A DNA stretch of 59,243 nt. It comes from Candidatus Cybelea sp. Its GTDB lineage: Bacteria; Vulcanimicrobiota; Vulcanimicrobiia; Vulcanimicrobiales; Vulcanimicrobiaceae. The stretch covers positions 1-59,243 of the forward strand of contig DASXFZ010000045.1 of assembly GCA_036489315.1 (NCBI GenBank), in the 5' to 3' direction. The translations under genes and the position numbers were made by a program. Positions 26,627-34,972 of this stretch are shown piece by piece. Under the pieces are notes generated by a model. The model ran no database searches. It was not told where the DNA came from and was given only the letters and a program-made list of their open reading frames with translations. Numbering within the stretch: position 1 is the stretch's first letter; every line of letters begins with the position of its first letter.

Positions 26627-27082
26627 CTACTCCACCCGGAGCGGCGCCTCTTCGACGAACTGCTCGCCCGGCGTGTTTCGCGCGATGATATAGAGTTCGT
26701 ACCCGTGGCGGCGTGAGAGCGGCGGCAGCTCGAGCACGCGCATGTGAAAGCGATAGACACCCGGCGCGACCTGTTTGCTATTTATCGAAAAAGCCGCGGT
26801 TCGCACTTCGACCGATGCCACGTTCGTGCTTCCAACGATCGTACCGTCAAACCAGCTCCCCGGCGTAATCGTCAGCGTCGAAAACCACATTGCCACGATC
26901 TGAGGAGGGGCGTTCGGCTGCGCGACCGGCGCCCGCGGCATCGGCTGGGGAAGCTTGCTAGAAACCGTTAAATTCGAAGGCACCGAAACCGGCGCCGACG
27001 AGCATCCGCTGATGCAGCAGAGTGCCCCCAGCGTTATCGCCGGAACGAGAGTCGAGGAGGGTTTCGAGGTCAATCGAAGCAT
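26627..27082 (-). CDS. Small lipoprotein
   Basis: 151 residues. Signal peptide with lipobox ISGC (Cys about 27). Then a proline-rich linker (SSKLPQPMPRAPVAQPNAPP) and a strand-rich domain of about 100 residues (AMWFSTLTITPGSWFDGTIV, VEVRTAAFSINSKQVAPGVY, YELYIIARN) with an immunoglobulin-like feel. Function unknown. It starts just 18 bp from the start of the divergent membrane gene at 27101, so a shared regulatory region is likely. Confidence 0.75.
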   Translation of the reverse strand: MLRLTSKPSSTLVPAITLGALCCISGCSSAPVSVPSNLTVSSKLPQPMPRAPVAQPNAPPQIVAMWFSTLTITPGSWFDGTIVGSTNVASVEVRTAAFSINSKQVAPGVYRFHMRVLELPPLSRRHGYELYIIARNTPGEQFVEEAPLRVE

Positions 27083-27100
27083 AAGAATGACAGCCGAGCT

Positions 27101-28216
27101 ATGAAGTCGATTAATTTGCTTTCCCGTACGGGGGAGGCGAGGCCTTCATTACCATTCCTCGATCTCGCGGTCGATGCTTCGGGCGTGCCCACCTGGCTCG
27201 ATTGGCTGGTCACCTTCGCGGGTGTGTGGATCATCACGGGCCTCTTCGTCGACGCGCATCAGCATCTGTTCCTTGCAGTCGAATCCTTCTTCAATCCCTG
27301 GCACGTCACGATGTACACCGGCGCGATCTTCGCGGCCGCCGTCCTCGCCGTCACGATCGCCCGAAATTATCGCAGCGCCGGCTCGTTTTGGAAGGCGGTC
27401 CCGCAAGGCTATGCAGGGAGCGTTATCGGCGTCGTGGGGTTGCTCGTGGGAGGCGCGCTCGATTTCGTCTGGCACGCATTCTTCGGTTTCGAGCACCAGC
27501 TCGATCTGCTCTTGAGCCCGCCGCACCTTTTCTTGCTTACCGGCCTCTTCTTCTTGGTTACGGGTCCGGTTCGCAGCGCGCTCGGGCGGCAGCCGGCCGC
27601 CACGCTGCTCGGACAACTGCCGATGCTGATATCGCTCGGCCTCGCGTTCGAGATCATCCAGTTCTGCACGCAGTACGGCTTCTATCCCGAGGCGCTGATG
27701 CGCGATCGCCCCCTTGCGCAGAGCGGGTTTCCCGGCGAGCAGTTCGTGCTCTCCGTCTTCCTATTCTATAAACAGGCGCTCGAGATATCGATCGTCATTT
27801 GGCAGAGCCTGCTGCTATCCGCAGCGGTGCTCTACCTTTGCGTGCGCACGCAGCTGCGGTTCGGAGCTCTGATCGTTCTGAGCGTTGCCGTCAAACTATG
27901 GATCTGCGGCGAGATCGCAAACGACCCCAACGAGGTGCTGCTCGTCGTCCTGGCCTCCGCCGCCGCCGGCGCGATCGGTGACTTCATCGTCGCAAAGCTT
28001 GCGGCCGGTCCGCGCCGGCCAAACGCGCTTCGCCTCTTGGGCTTTGCCGTTCCGTCCGTCTACTTTGCCGCGTACTTCGCGTTCGCCGTGCCGCTCTTTG
28101 GCGGGACGTGGTGGGACGCGAGCTTCATTTTTGGGTCGATCGTGGAGGCCGGGCTCGTCGGCCTTTGCATCAGCCAACTGGTGCTCGCTGGATCGCAGGC
28201 GACGACGACTGCATGA
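27101..28216 (+). CDS. Polytopic membrane protein of unknown function
   Basis: 371 residues, about nine hydrophobic segments (for example WLVTFAGVWIITGLFVDAHQ, IGVVGLLVGGALDFVWHAFF, HLFLLTGLFFLVTG). The pattern WHVTMYTGAIFAA and the histidines HQHLF, VWHAFFGFEHQ and SPPHLFLLTG stand out and recur in membrane-embedded positions, which is unusual and might mean metal or quinone binding. I do not recognise the family. Its stop overlaps the ATG of the GT39 gene by four bases (ATGA), so it is co-translated with it. Divergent from a lipoprotein gene at 27082. Confidence 0.8.
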   Translation: MKSINLLSRTGEARPSLPFLDLAVDASGVPTWLDWLVTFAGVWIITGLFVDAHQHLFLAVESFFNPWHVTMYTGAIFAAAVLAVTIARNYRSAGSFWKAVPQGYAGSVIGVVGLLVGGALDFVWHAFFGFEHQLDLLLSPPHLFLLTGLFFLVTGPVRSALGRQPAATLLGQLPMLISLGLAFEIIQFCTQYGFYPEALMRDRPLAQSGFPGEQFVLSVFLFYKQALEISIVIWQSLLLSAAVLYLCVRTQLRFGALIVLSVAVKLWICGEIANDPNEVLLVVLASAAAGAIGDFIVAKLAAGPRRPNALRLLGFAVPSVYFAAYFAFAVPLFGGTWWDASFIFGSIVEAGLVGLCISQLVLAGSQATTTA

Positions 28217-29757
28217 AGCCGCGGCTATCGCCGATCGCGTATGCCTTAGCTCTCATCTGTGCCGCCGTACACCTCGCCTTCTGCCACCGCTTCGGACTCT
28301 ATCGCGACGAGCTCTACTTCATTGACTGCGCCAAGCATTTGGCGTGGGGATACGTAGACCAGCCGCCGCTCGCCCCGCTGGTAACGTGGCTGACCGCGCC
28401 CCTGGGATATCCCGTTTGGGCGGTGCGCTTCTTCCCCAGCGTGCTCGCAGGCGTAACGGTACTGCTCGCCTGCGCGATCGCACGAGAGCTCGGCGGTCGT
28501 GCCTATGCCCAGCTGCTGACGGGGTTGGCTGTCGGTCTTGCCCCGGGGCTCGTCGGAATCGCGTACGGGCTGTCGACCGAGTTCCTTTCGCCGGCGACGT
28601 GGACCGCCTTGATCTACCTCACCATTCTCCTGGTAAAGAGCGGCGATCGCCGGCTCTACCTGCCGATGGCTCTCGTCGTCACGACGGCGCTCTATGCGAA
28701 GTATTCGATCGCCGCATGCGCCGTCGCGCTCGCAATCGGGTTGCTCTGCACGGGGCACGGCAAGCTTCTGCATTCGCGCCGGCTCGCGATCGGCATCGCC
28801 CTGACCGCTCTGCTCGTGCTCCCCAATGCACTCTGGCAGGTCTTCCACGGTTTTCCAATGCTCGAAGTGCTGCACAACGACCAGTTGAACCGCCACGCGC
28901 TCGCCAACGGGATGGCTGACGAATCGCCGAACCGCTGGATCAACGCTCGCTTTATGTTCGGCCTGCAGTTCATGTACAATAATCCGCTCTTCGGAGTCAT
29001 CTGGATCTGGGGCCTCATTTGGCTGCTGCGAAGGCCTCCGTACCGCTTCTTGGCGGTGGCCTATCTACTTCTCTTGGGAATGCTGGTTCTCACGATCGGA
29101 CGCGGGTACTACATTCAAGGGATCTATCCGGCGCTGTTCGCCGCCGGAGCGGTCGCAATCGAAGCCGCGCTCAGCGCCAAACCGCGGTGGGCTAAAGCGG
29201 CAATCGCAGCCGCCGCATTCATCGCCGGCATACCGATGGTTCCCCTCGCGTTGCCAATTCTTTCATTGCCGCAGTATATGGCCTACGAACGCGCGATCGG
29301 ATTGAGCCGCCCCGCACCGCCCGACGGTAAGAGCCATCTGATCAATCCGATGTATGCCGACCAGCTTGGCTGGAAGACGATGACGCAAACGGTCGCGGGT
29401 GCGTACTGGTCGCTTCCGCCTCAGCAACGAAGGGCGACCGCCGTCTTTGCCGATCGTTACGCGTATGCGGGCGCACTCGACTATTACGGCGCGCGTTACG
29501 GACTGCCGGTTGCGATCAGTCCCAACAACAACTACTACCTTTGGGGAACGCGAGGCTATAGCGGAGCCTCGGTTTTGGCAGTCGGAGCGACCGACTACCA
29601 TCTGCTGCTGCATTGGTTCGGCAGCGTTCGCCAAGTCGCGCTCTATCGCAACGACTACCGCTGGATGCTCGAAGGCCCGCTGCCGATTTACCTCTGTACG
29701 AAGCCGCGCGTCTCGCTCGCCGCTATGTGGCCGGCGTTTAAGTATTACGGGCTGTGA
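28213..29757 (+). CDS. GT39-type glycosyltransferase (ArnT/PMT-like)
   Basis: 514 residues from ATG 28213. The first half has the PMT_2 pattern: HRFGLYRDELYFIDCAKHL with the acidic pair after the first membrane helix, then GYVDQPPLAPLVTWL, and about ten hydrophobic segments. The C-terminal soluble part is about 150 residues. These enzymes move a sugar from a polyprenyl-phosphate donor to a lipid or protein on the periplasmic side; donor and acceptor are unknown. The ATG overlaps the preceding membrane gene's stop (ATGA). The following membrane gene starts 36 bp later. Confidence 0.9.
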   Translation: MKPRLSPIAYALALICAAVHLAFCHRFGLYRDELYFIDCAKHLAWGYVDQPPLAPLVTWLTAPLGYPVWAVRFFPSVLAGVTVLLACAIARELGGRAYAQLLTGLAVGLAPGLVGIAYGLSTEFLSPATWTALIYLTILLVKSGDRRLYLPMALVVTTALYAKYSIAACAVALAIGLLCTGHGKLLHSRRLAIGIALTALLVLPNALWQVFHGFPMLEVLHNDQLNRHALANGMADESPNRWINARFMFGLQFMYNNPLFGVIWIWGLIWLLRRPPYRFLAVAYLLLLGMLVLTIGRGYYIQGIYPALFAAGAVAIEAALSAKPRWAKAAIAAAAFIAGIPMVPLALPILSLPQYMAYERAIGLSRPAPPDGKSHLINPMYADQLGWKTMTQTVAGAYWSLPPQQRRATAVFADRYAYAGALDYYGARYGLPVAISPNNNYYLWGTRGYSGASVLAVGATDYHLLLHWFGSVRQVALYRNDYRWMLEGPLPIYLCTKPRVSLAAMWPAFKYYGL

Positions 29758-29793
29758 AGGGGCGAGCAAGGGAGGAATCTTTTCAGTCTTAGC

Positions 29794-30507
29794 ATGAGTG
29801 AACCGTCTATGGAAAACGTTCACGCGGAACGATCCGCCGGCTGGTCGGTCCTCTGCTACGTTGCGCTTCTCATCGTCGCAACGATTTTGACGTCGGGAAT
29901 GCCGTCGATCGAGATGAAGAGCTCGGACGCCGCGCTGGTCATCGACGCGCATAAGTTTATGCTGCTGCTGGGCGCCTGGCTTACCTTTCCCGCAATCGCC
30001 TTCTTCTTATGGTTTTTGGTCGGGCTTCGCAGCTATCTGAGCTTTGCGCCTGGGCGTCAGGAGGGGCTGCCGACGTTTGCGATGATCGCCGGGATCGTGA
30101 TGATCGCGAGCTCGCTGTGGGCCGCGATGCTGCAGACCGCCGCGGTCTACGTTCCGCCGGAAACCTTCCAAGACAACGCCCTCTCGGGCATCTACGACGC
30201 GTTTGTTTTCGTTCAGAACGGCCTCGGCTACGCGCCCGTCGCCGTCTTTCTCTTTGCAGCGGCTCACAGCATGCGCCGGCACGACTCCGCCCCGCCCTGG
30301 CTCGCGACCCTAGGCTACGTTGCGGCGTTCGGAGCCTCGGTCGCCACGCTCTCGATCTTCATTCCCTACGGCCCGATGGCGCCCGGCGGCCCCGCACCCG
30401 GGGTTATCGGCGCTCTGCCGGCCGCGATCTGGCTAATCGCAACCGGCCTTGTCTTGATTCAGAGCAAGCGCGGATCGGGCTCGTCGAGCACATCGGCAAC
30501 GTCGTAG
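29794..30507 (+). CDS. Membrane protein, DUF4386-like
   Basis: 237 residues with about six hydrophobic segments (LCYVALLIVATILTSGMP, FMLLLGAWLTFPAIAFFLWF, MIAGIVMIASSLWAAML, VAVFLFAAAHSM). The overall pattern is like DUF4386-type membrane proteins, but that is a loose resemblance. A GGAGGA lies rather far (about 17 bases) upstream; an internal ATG (29809, MENV) is the alternative start. The last 49 bases overlap, in antisense, the 3' end of the SRAP gene. Confidence 0.75.
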   Translation: MSEPSMENVHAERSAGWSVLCYVALLIVATILTSGMPSIEMKSSDAALVIDAHKFMLLLGAWLTFPAIAFFLWFLVGLRSYLSFAPGRQEGLPTFAMIAGIVMIASSLWAAMLQTAAVYVPPETFQDNALSGIYDAFVFVQNGLGYAPVAVFLFAAAHSMRRHDSAPPWLATLGYVAAFGASVATLSIFIPYGPMAPGGPAPGVIGALPAAIWLIATGLVLIQSKRGSGSSSTSATS

Positions 30508-31070
30508 TTAGCGTTGTTCACGCGCCTGGTGACCTCCCGAACATCCATCAGCGCGGCGTCGAACGGAAGCAGGATCGTCGAGGCGGTTTCGGGCGGTAAA
30601 GGTTCGGGATCCAGCCAGCGTTCGAGGCCCTCCCGCGTGAGGATCACCGGCATCCGGTCGTGGACCGGGGCAACGAGCGCGTTGGGCTTGCAGGTAACGA
30701 CGTCGCAGCAGGGCACGCCGTCGGCCGGCTCCCAGAGCCCGGCAAAAGCGAACGGCTTCCCCGAGCGCAAGGTGTAGTAGTACGGGCGGCGCTCGCGCCA
30801 CTCGAAAAAACCGTCGGCGAACTCGACGCAGCGGCGCCGCACCGGATTGCGTCTGGCCAGGATCGATTCAGCGCGGATGTTGATGCGCCCGCGAATCCCC
30901 CAACGCAGCGGCTCGATGCGTTTCTCCCCATCGTTGCGAACTCCCAGTACATCCTGGGTCGGGGCAATGTTATAGCGCGGAAGGCGCGTCTCGCTGAACT
31001 CGGGATAGCGGAACTGGGGGAAGGCGGTGCGCAACCCCTGCGGCTTCGTCAGCGTGAAACGGCCACACAT
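30459..31070 (-). CDS. SRAP-domain protein (YedK/HMCES family), short-loop variant
   Basis: 203 residues from ATG 31070, which gives the obligatory Cys2 (MCGRF). Active-site Asn64 is in NIRAES, Glu90 in GFFEW and His137 in VHDRMP. All catalytic residues of YedK/HMCES, which cross-links to abasic sites in single-stranded DNA, are present. In E. coli YedK, WGY is followed by PGWWDKPPLINAR; here RWGI goes straight to RGRINIRA, so about six residues of that loop are missing. The 3' end overlaps the convergent membrane gene by 49 bp. The 5' side is divergent from the CsgG-like gene. Confidence 0.92.
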   Translation of the reverse strand: MCGRFTLTKPQGLRTAFPQFRYPEFSETRLPRYNIAPTQDVLGVRNDGEKRIEPLRWGIRGRINIRAESILARRNPVRRRCVEFADGFFEWRERRPYYYTLRSGKPFAFAGLWEPADGVPCCDVVTCKPNALVAPVHDRMPVILTREGLERWLDPEPLPPETASTILLPFDAALMDVREVTRRVNNANYDVADVLDEPDPRLL

Positions 31071-31144
31071 CCTCTCTAAAACGTCCCGCCTTCCTCTCCC
31101 CGTGACAATACCCCATGGGGCGGCGCTTGTGGTATAACAAGGGG

Positions 31145-32092
31145 GTGCTTGGACGTTTGCTTTCTCTTCTGATCGCTGCCGGTTTGGCAGCGGCCCCACT
31201 TACCCTCGCCGCCCAGGGCGCCGCGCGGCCGCCGATCGCGGTGCTCGACTTCTCGACGCAAGGGCTAACCTCTGACTGGTACGGCAACTTTCAGCCGGGA
31301 GTCGCGCTGAGCGATCTGCTGACCGATCAGATGGTCAACGGCAGCCGTTTCAACGTGCTCGATCGTACGCACTTGAGCTCGACGCTCGGCGAGCATCAGC
31401 TCGCGGCCAGCGGCGAGGTCGACCCGGCCTCGGCGATCAAGGCCGGCCAGCTCGTCGGAGCGCGGTACCTCGTGACGGGAAACATCATACAACTCGATCA
31501 GACGGGCCAGAGCGGCGCCAGCGCCGGAAGCCTACTGCCGGGAGTCTTCGGCGCGGCAGCCGGCGGCGTCGCGACACACCGGGTGACGATCAAGGTGGCG
31601 GTGCGCGTGATCGACGCAAAGACGGGACAGATCGTGCAGAGCTTCTCCGATGAAGCAAGCCGCTCTGGAACGTCGTGGAACGCGAGCGGCGTTGCGGGCT
31701 ACACCGGCGGATCGTACAGCAACGAGCAGTTCGTGAACAGCGACATGGGGCACCTGATCGACGACGAGGCCGCGAAGATTGCGGCGACGCTCGATCCGAG
31801 CCGCTTCAACTCGGGCCCGGTCGCACCAACCCTCACCGGGCACATCGCTCAAGTCAGCGGTCAGACCATCATCATCAACATTGGCTCGAACGCCGGCGTC
31901 CAGCCAGGCCAAACGTTCTTGATCGTCAAGTCGAAGTCGCTCGTCGATCCAACGACGCACCAAACGCTGCACGTCGATGAAAACGTTGGCCGCCTGCAAA
32001 TCGATACGGTCAGCAGCAACGCCGCCGTCGGACACCTTCTCTCGGGTACGGCGGCCGCTCGGCTGACGGTTAGGTCGGAAGGGAACCCGTAG
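31145..32092 (+). CDS. CsgG-like secreted protein with C-terminal FlgT-C/SH3-like domain
   Basis: 315 residues from GTG 31145; an in-frame ATG at 31115 would add ten residues and neither has a well-spaced Shine-Dalgarno. Signal peptide (LLSLLIAAGLAAAPLTLA) without a lipobox Cys. Residues about 25-210 have the CsgG/curli-secretion pattern: PIAVLDFSTQGL, VALSDLLTDQMV, FNVLDRTHLSSTLGEHQLA, LVGARYLVTGNI. Residues about 225-310 (GHIAQVSGQTIIINIGSNAG, VQPGQTFLIV) resemble the FlgT-C fold found after CsgG in flagellar and envelope proteins. A periplasmic or outer-membrane role is likely; lacking the lipid anchor it may not form a CsgG pore. The 3' end overlaps the M48 gene by 23 bp. Confidence 0.85.
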   Translation: MLGRLLSLLIAAGLAAAPLTLAAQGAARPPIAVLDFSTQGLTSDWYGNFQPGVALSDLLTDQMVNGSRFNVLDRTHLSSTLGEHQLAASGEVDPASAIKAGQLVGARYLVTGNIIQLDQTGQSGASAGSLLPGVFGAAAGGVATHRVTIKVAVRVIDAKTGQIVQSFSDEASRSGTSWNASGVAGYTGGSYSNEQFVNSDMGHLIDDEAAKIAATLDPSRFNSGPVAPTLTGHIAQVSGQTIIINIGSNAGVQPGQTFLIVKSKSLVDPTTHQTLHVDENVGRLQIDTVSSNAAVGHLLSGTAAARLTVRSEGNP

Positions 32093-33584
32093 CACGGGCG
32101 ACGACGCGTTCGACCTTAACGACGCGCGTCTTCGTCCATCGGTCGTGAAGGAGCACTCGCCGCCAGATTAGGCTCAGCGGCATGATCAGCCACCACAACG
32201 CGAAGGTGATGAGATAGCGCACGATCGTGCGGCCGATGCTCGGCTTGCAAAAGTCCGTTGTTACGACGCGTAACCCGGTGATCATCATGCCGAACGTTTG
32301 ACCGGCGAGGATGACGAGAATCGCCAGATAGACGGGGAACCAAAACGAGAAGCCCAGCTTCTTGACTGCAGCTGCGACGATCTCTCCGAACGCATCTGCT
32401 TCGAGTGGTACGCTCGAACCGCCGACATTGACGGTCGTCCCTTGGTCGGAGAGCGTGATCGGCCCCAAGTCGTATTTTTCGCGGGTCACCGTCGGCGACC
32501 GCCGCGCCGAAGGCGTCGCAGCCGGCGCAGGGTTCTCTTTTCCCTTAATGCGTATCGACGCGATACCGGGCGCAGCGACCTCGACGTCGCCCGGCGACAC
32601 CGACGCCGTCGCTTCCTTCGCGTGGGCTCCCGGCGCGATCGAGCCGCCAAATGAGGTGATGATCGCGCTGACGACGACCGCGTCGATGCCCCAGGCGGCG
32701 AAGCGCCGCCACCAGCCCGCGCAGTCTCGCGTCGCGACCGTCGCTTCACCTGGGAGTGCGATCTCCGGGGGCGTCTCCGAGCGCTCGCGAACGAACCACG
32801 CCTCCGCATCGGCGAACGCCTGCGTCGCCTTAAAGCGCTTCAGCGACGCGATGCGCGCAGTGGCATATGGTTCGGCGCTCAGCCACTCGCCCCAGCGCAG
32901 CACCGAGTCGGAGGCGATTTCCGATTGCTGCTCGGCAAAGGCCTGATAATCGACGCGCCGGCCGAACTCGTGAAACGACGCGACGCCCAGCGCGCGGATC
33001 GCGGATTCGAGCGACCCGCAGCAGAGCAGGCCCACCTTATCGCAGGTGAGCGCGCAGCGCCGCAGCCACGCCCCGAAGATCAACGAAATCAGCGGATTCT
33101 CGCCGCCGTTGACGCTGAGCAAAGAATGAAAGCGGGTGTGGCCGGCAGCAATGTGACCGAGTTCGCGCCCGATCATAAAGGTCAGTTCGTCGTCGGAGAA
33201 GAGCTCGACCCAGTGGCTCGAGAGTACGAGCGAATATGGCACGCCGAAGCCAAGCGCGACCGCGGGCACGTAGTTATCCTCACGTACGAAAATCATCGGC
33301 ATCGGAATCTCGAGCGCTGCGCACGAACCGCGCACGATCGAAAAAACGCGTGGGTACTGCGTCTGGTGAATGCGGACGCTCGAGCCGAGCAAGCGCCCCC
33401 GAGCCAATGTAACGTACACCATCGCGACGACGATGAAGAGCGCAACTTGCGACGCGCCGATCGACTCGTGGAGCACGTAACCGATCAGCAAGGCGGCGGG
33501 AAACGCGCACAGCCCCGTCAGCCAAAAAGCAAGCGTTTCGGATGGTTCTCGCAGCGAACCGGGCCCGTTAAAGAGGGACTCCAC
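32070..33584 (-). CDS. M48-like membrane protein fused to an RDD domain, with altered zinc motif
   Basis: 504 residues from GTG 33584 (AGAGG eight bases upstream). N-terminal membrane segments (about 20-60), then an M48-like peptidase core with FVREDNYVPAVALGFG. The zinc motif reads MIGRELGHIAAGH: Arg140-Glu141-x-x-His144 instead of His-Glu-x-x-His. A later EIASDSVL could be the third-ligand region. A linker rich in Ala/Pro follows, then an RDD-type membrane domain: WWRRFAAWGIDAVVV (about 285), GQTFGMMITGLRVV and HDRWTKTRVVKV. M48 proteases degrade membrane proteins, RDD domains are of unclear transport function. The Arg is encoded by CGC, one base from CAC (His). It may be an inactive or reprogrammed protease. 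The 3' end overlaps the CsgG-like gene. Confidence 0.88.
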   Translation of the reverse strand: MESLFNGPGSLREPSETLAFWLTGLCAFPAALLIGYVLHESIGASQVALFIVVAMVYVTLARGRLLGSSVRIHQTQYPRVFSIVRGSCAALEIPMPMIFVREDNYVPAVALGFGVPYSLVLSSHWVELFSDDELTFMIGRELGHIAAGHTRFHSLLSVNGGENPLISLIFGAWLRRCALTCDKVGLLCCGSLESAIRALGVASFHEFGRRVDYQAFAEQQSEIASDSVLRWGEWLSAEPYATARIASLKRFKATQAFADAEAWFVRERSETPPEIALPGEATVATRDCAGWWRRFAAWGIDAVVVSAIITSFGGSIAPGAHAKEATASVSPGDVEVAAPGIASIRIKGKENPAPAATPSARRSPTVTREKYDLGPITLSDQGTTVNVGGSSVPLEADAFGEIVAAAVKKLGFSFWFPVYLAILVILAGQTFGMMITGLRVVTTDFCKPSIGRTIVRYLITFALWWLIMPLSLIWRRVLLHDRWTKTRVVKVERVVARATGSLPT

Positions 33585-33683
33585 CAGGGCGCCTCTTCTC
33601 CAAACGAGGAGCCGTGCCCGGCTTCACGCAATCTTCACTGACTACCCCACGCATAATCCCACTTTTTCTGCGGAGGTTTTCCC

Positions 33684-34892
33684 GTGCGTTCATTTCTCCC
33701 AATCACCGGATTAACGGCGCTGGCGCTGGCGTTGTCCGCCTGCGGCGCGAATACCGGGGGCATTCCCTCGGCCGGCGGACAATCGTCAGTCGCGCCCGCG
33801 CAGCGCGGCGGTGCGTACGCTTATTCAGCCAACGTCGTTCGCGCGTGCCCGGCGGTCTATGGCCCGAACATCGCACAATGCCAGGCGCTGGTCCGGACGG
33901 ACGTCGGCGGCGGCCCGGACATTTCGGGGCTCGTTCCAAGCGATCTCCAAAGCGCGTACAACCTGCCCTCGGCCAAAGCCGGAAAGGGTGAAGTCGTGGC
34001 CGTCGTCGACGCCTTCGACGACCCCAATGCCGAGAGCGATCTCGCCGTCTATCGTAAGCAGTTCGGTCTCCCGGCTTGCAACAAAAAGAACCCGTGCTTT
34101 GAAAAGGTCAATGAGCAGGGGCAGCAGAGCAACTACCCGCAGGGCAGTTCAAGTTGGGGTGTCGAGGAATCGCTCGACGTCGACATGGTCTCGGCCATTT
34201 GCCCCAACTGCAAAATAATTCTCGTTGAGGGGACGACCAACAACTTCGTCGATCTCGGCACGTCGGTCAATACGGCCGTCAATATTCTTCATGCCGACGT
34301 CGTCAGCAACAGCTACATCGGCTACAACGACAAGTCGTTAGGGGGAAGTGCGTTCTACCGTCATCCCGGACACGTTATCGTCGCTGCCGCCGGTGACGAA
34401 GGATATAAGGTCGGGGAGCCGGCCGGCTTCGACGACGTCGTGGCGGTCGGCGGCACTGCTTTGAGCACTTCGTCCGGAAGCCGCGGCTGGAGCGAAACGG
34501 CGTGGGCCGGAACCGGAAGCGGATGCGTGCTTCGTCACCATAAACCGGCGTGGCAGCACGATAAGGGCTGCAAGTTCCGCACGATGAACGACGTCTCGGC
34601 GGTCGCGAGCCCGGCGACGGGCGTGGCGATTTACGATACGTTCGACCGCGGCGGCTGGAGCGTCATCGGCGGCACGAGCGCGGCGTCGCCGATCATCGGC
34701 GCGGTGTACGCGCTTGCCGGTAACGCCTCATCGCAGCACGGAGGAGAGTCGCTCTACGCAAAGGGGGCGTCGCTCTTCGACGTCACTTCAGGCACCAATG
34801 GTTCGTGCAAGCACAAGGAACTCTGCACCGGCGGCCCGGGCTACGACGGGCCAACCGGAAACGGCACGCCCAACGGCGTAACCGCTTTCTAG
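33684..34892 (+). CDS. S53 (sedolisin-like) peptidase lipoprotein
   Basis: 402 residues from GTG 33684; GGAGG (33672-33676) seven bases upstream supports it. Lipobox LSAC (Cys about 19). The catalytic set of the sedolisin family is visible: Glu/Asp in WGVEESLDVDMVSA, the oxyanion Asp in VIVAAAGDEGYKV, and the nucleophile Ser in IGGTSAASPI. The C-terminus GYDGPTGNGTPNG is typical. Family members are acid-active, usually with a large pro-kumamolisin prodomain; here only about 80 residues precede the catalytic domain, so the prodomain seems absent. Four or more Cys (for example CPNC, CNKKNPC) may form disulfides. A long hairpin follows the gene. Confidence 0.9.
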   Translation: MRSFLPITGLTALALALSACGANTGGIPSAGGQSSVAPAQRGGAYAYSANVVRACPAVYGPNIAQCQALVRTDVGGGPDISGLVPSDLQSAYNLPSAKAGKGEVVAVVDAFDDPNAESDLAVYRKQFGLPACNKKNPCFEKVNEQGQQSNYPQGSSSWGVEESLDVDMVSAICPNCKIILVEGTTNNFVDLGTSVNTAVNILHADVVSNSYIGYNDKSLGGSAFYRHPGHVIVAAAGDEGYKVGEPAGFDDVVAVGGTALSTSSGSRGWSETAWAGTGSGCVLRHHKPAWQHDKGCKFRTMNDVSAVASPATGVAIYDTFDRGGWSVIGGTSAASPIIGAVYALAGNASSQHGGESLYAKGASLFDVTSGTNGSCKHKELCTGGPGYDGPTGNGTPNGVTAF

Positions 34893-34918
34893 TTTAGTCG
34901 CGAATCTAAGATAAGAAT

Positions 34919-34953
34919 GGGCGACGCTCGCGCGAAAAGCGCGGACGCCGCCC
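34919..34953. terminator. Hairpin between the convergent S53 and PEP-mutase genes
   Basis: GGGCG-A-CG-CT-CGCGC (34919-34933), loop GAAAA, GCGCG-GA-CG-C-CGCCC (34939-34953): a long GC-rich stem with small internal loops and a purine-rich loop. It lies in the 80-bp gap between two convergent genes. No U tract follows, so bidirectional termination is likely but not proven. Confidence 0.65.
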
Positions 34954-34972
34954 AACCCTTGCGCGAACTACC

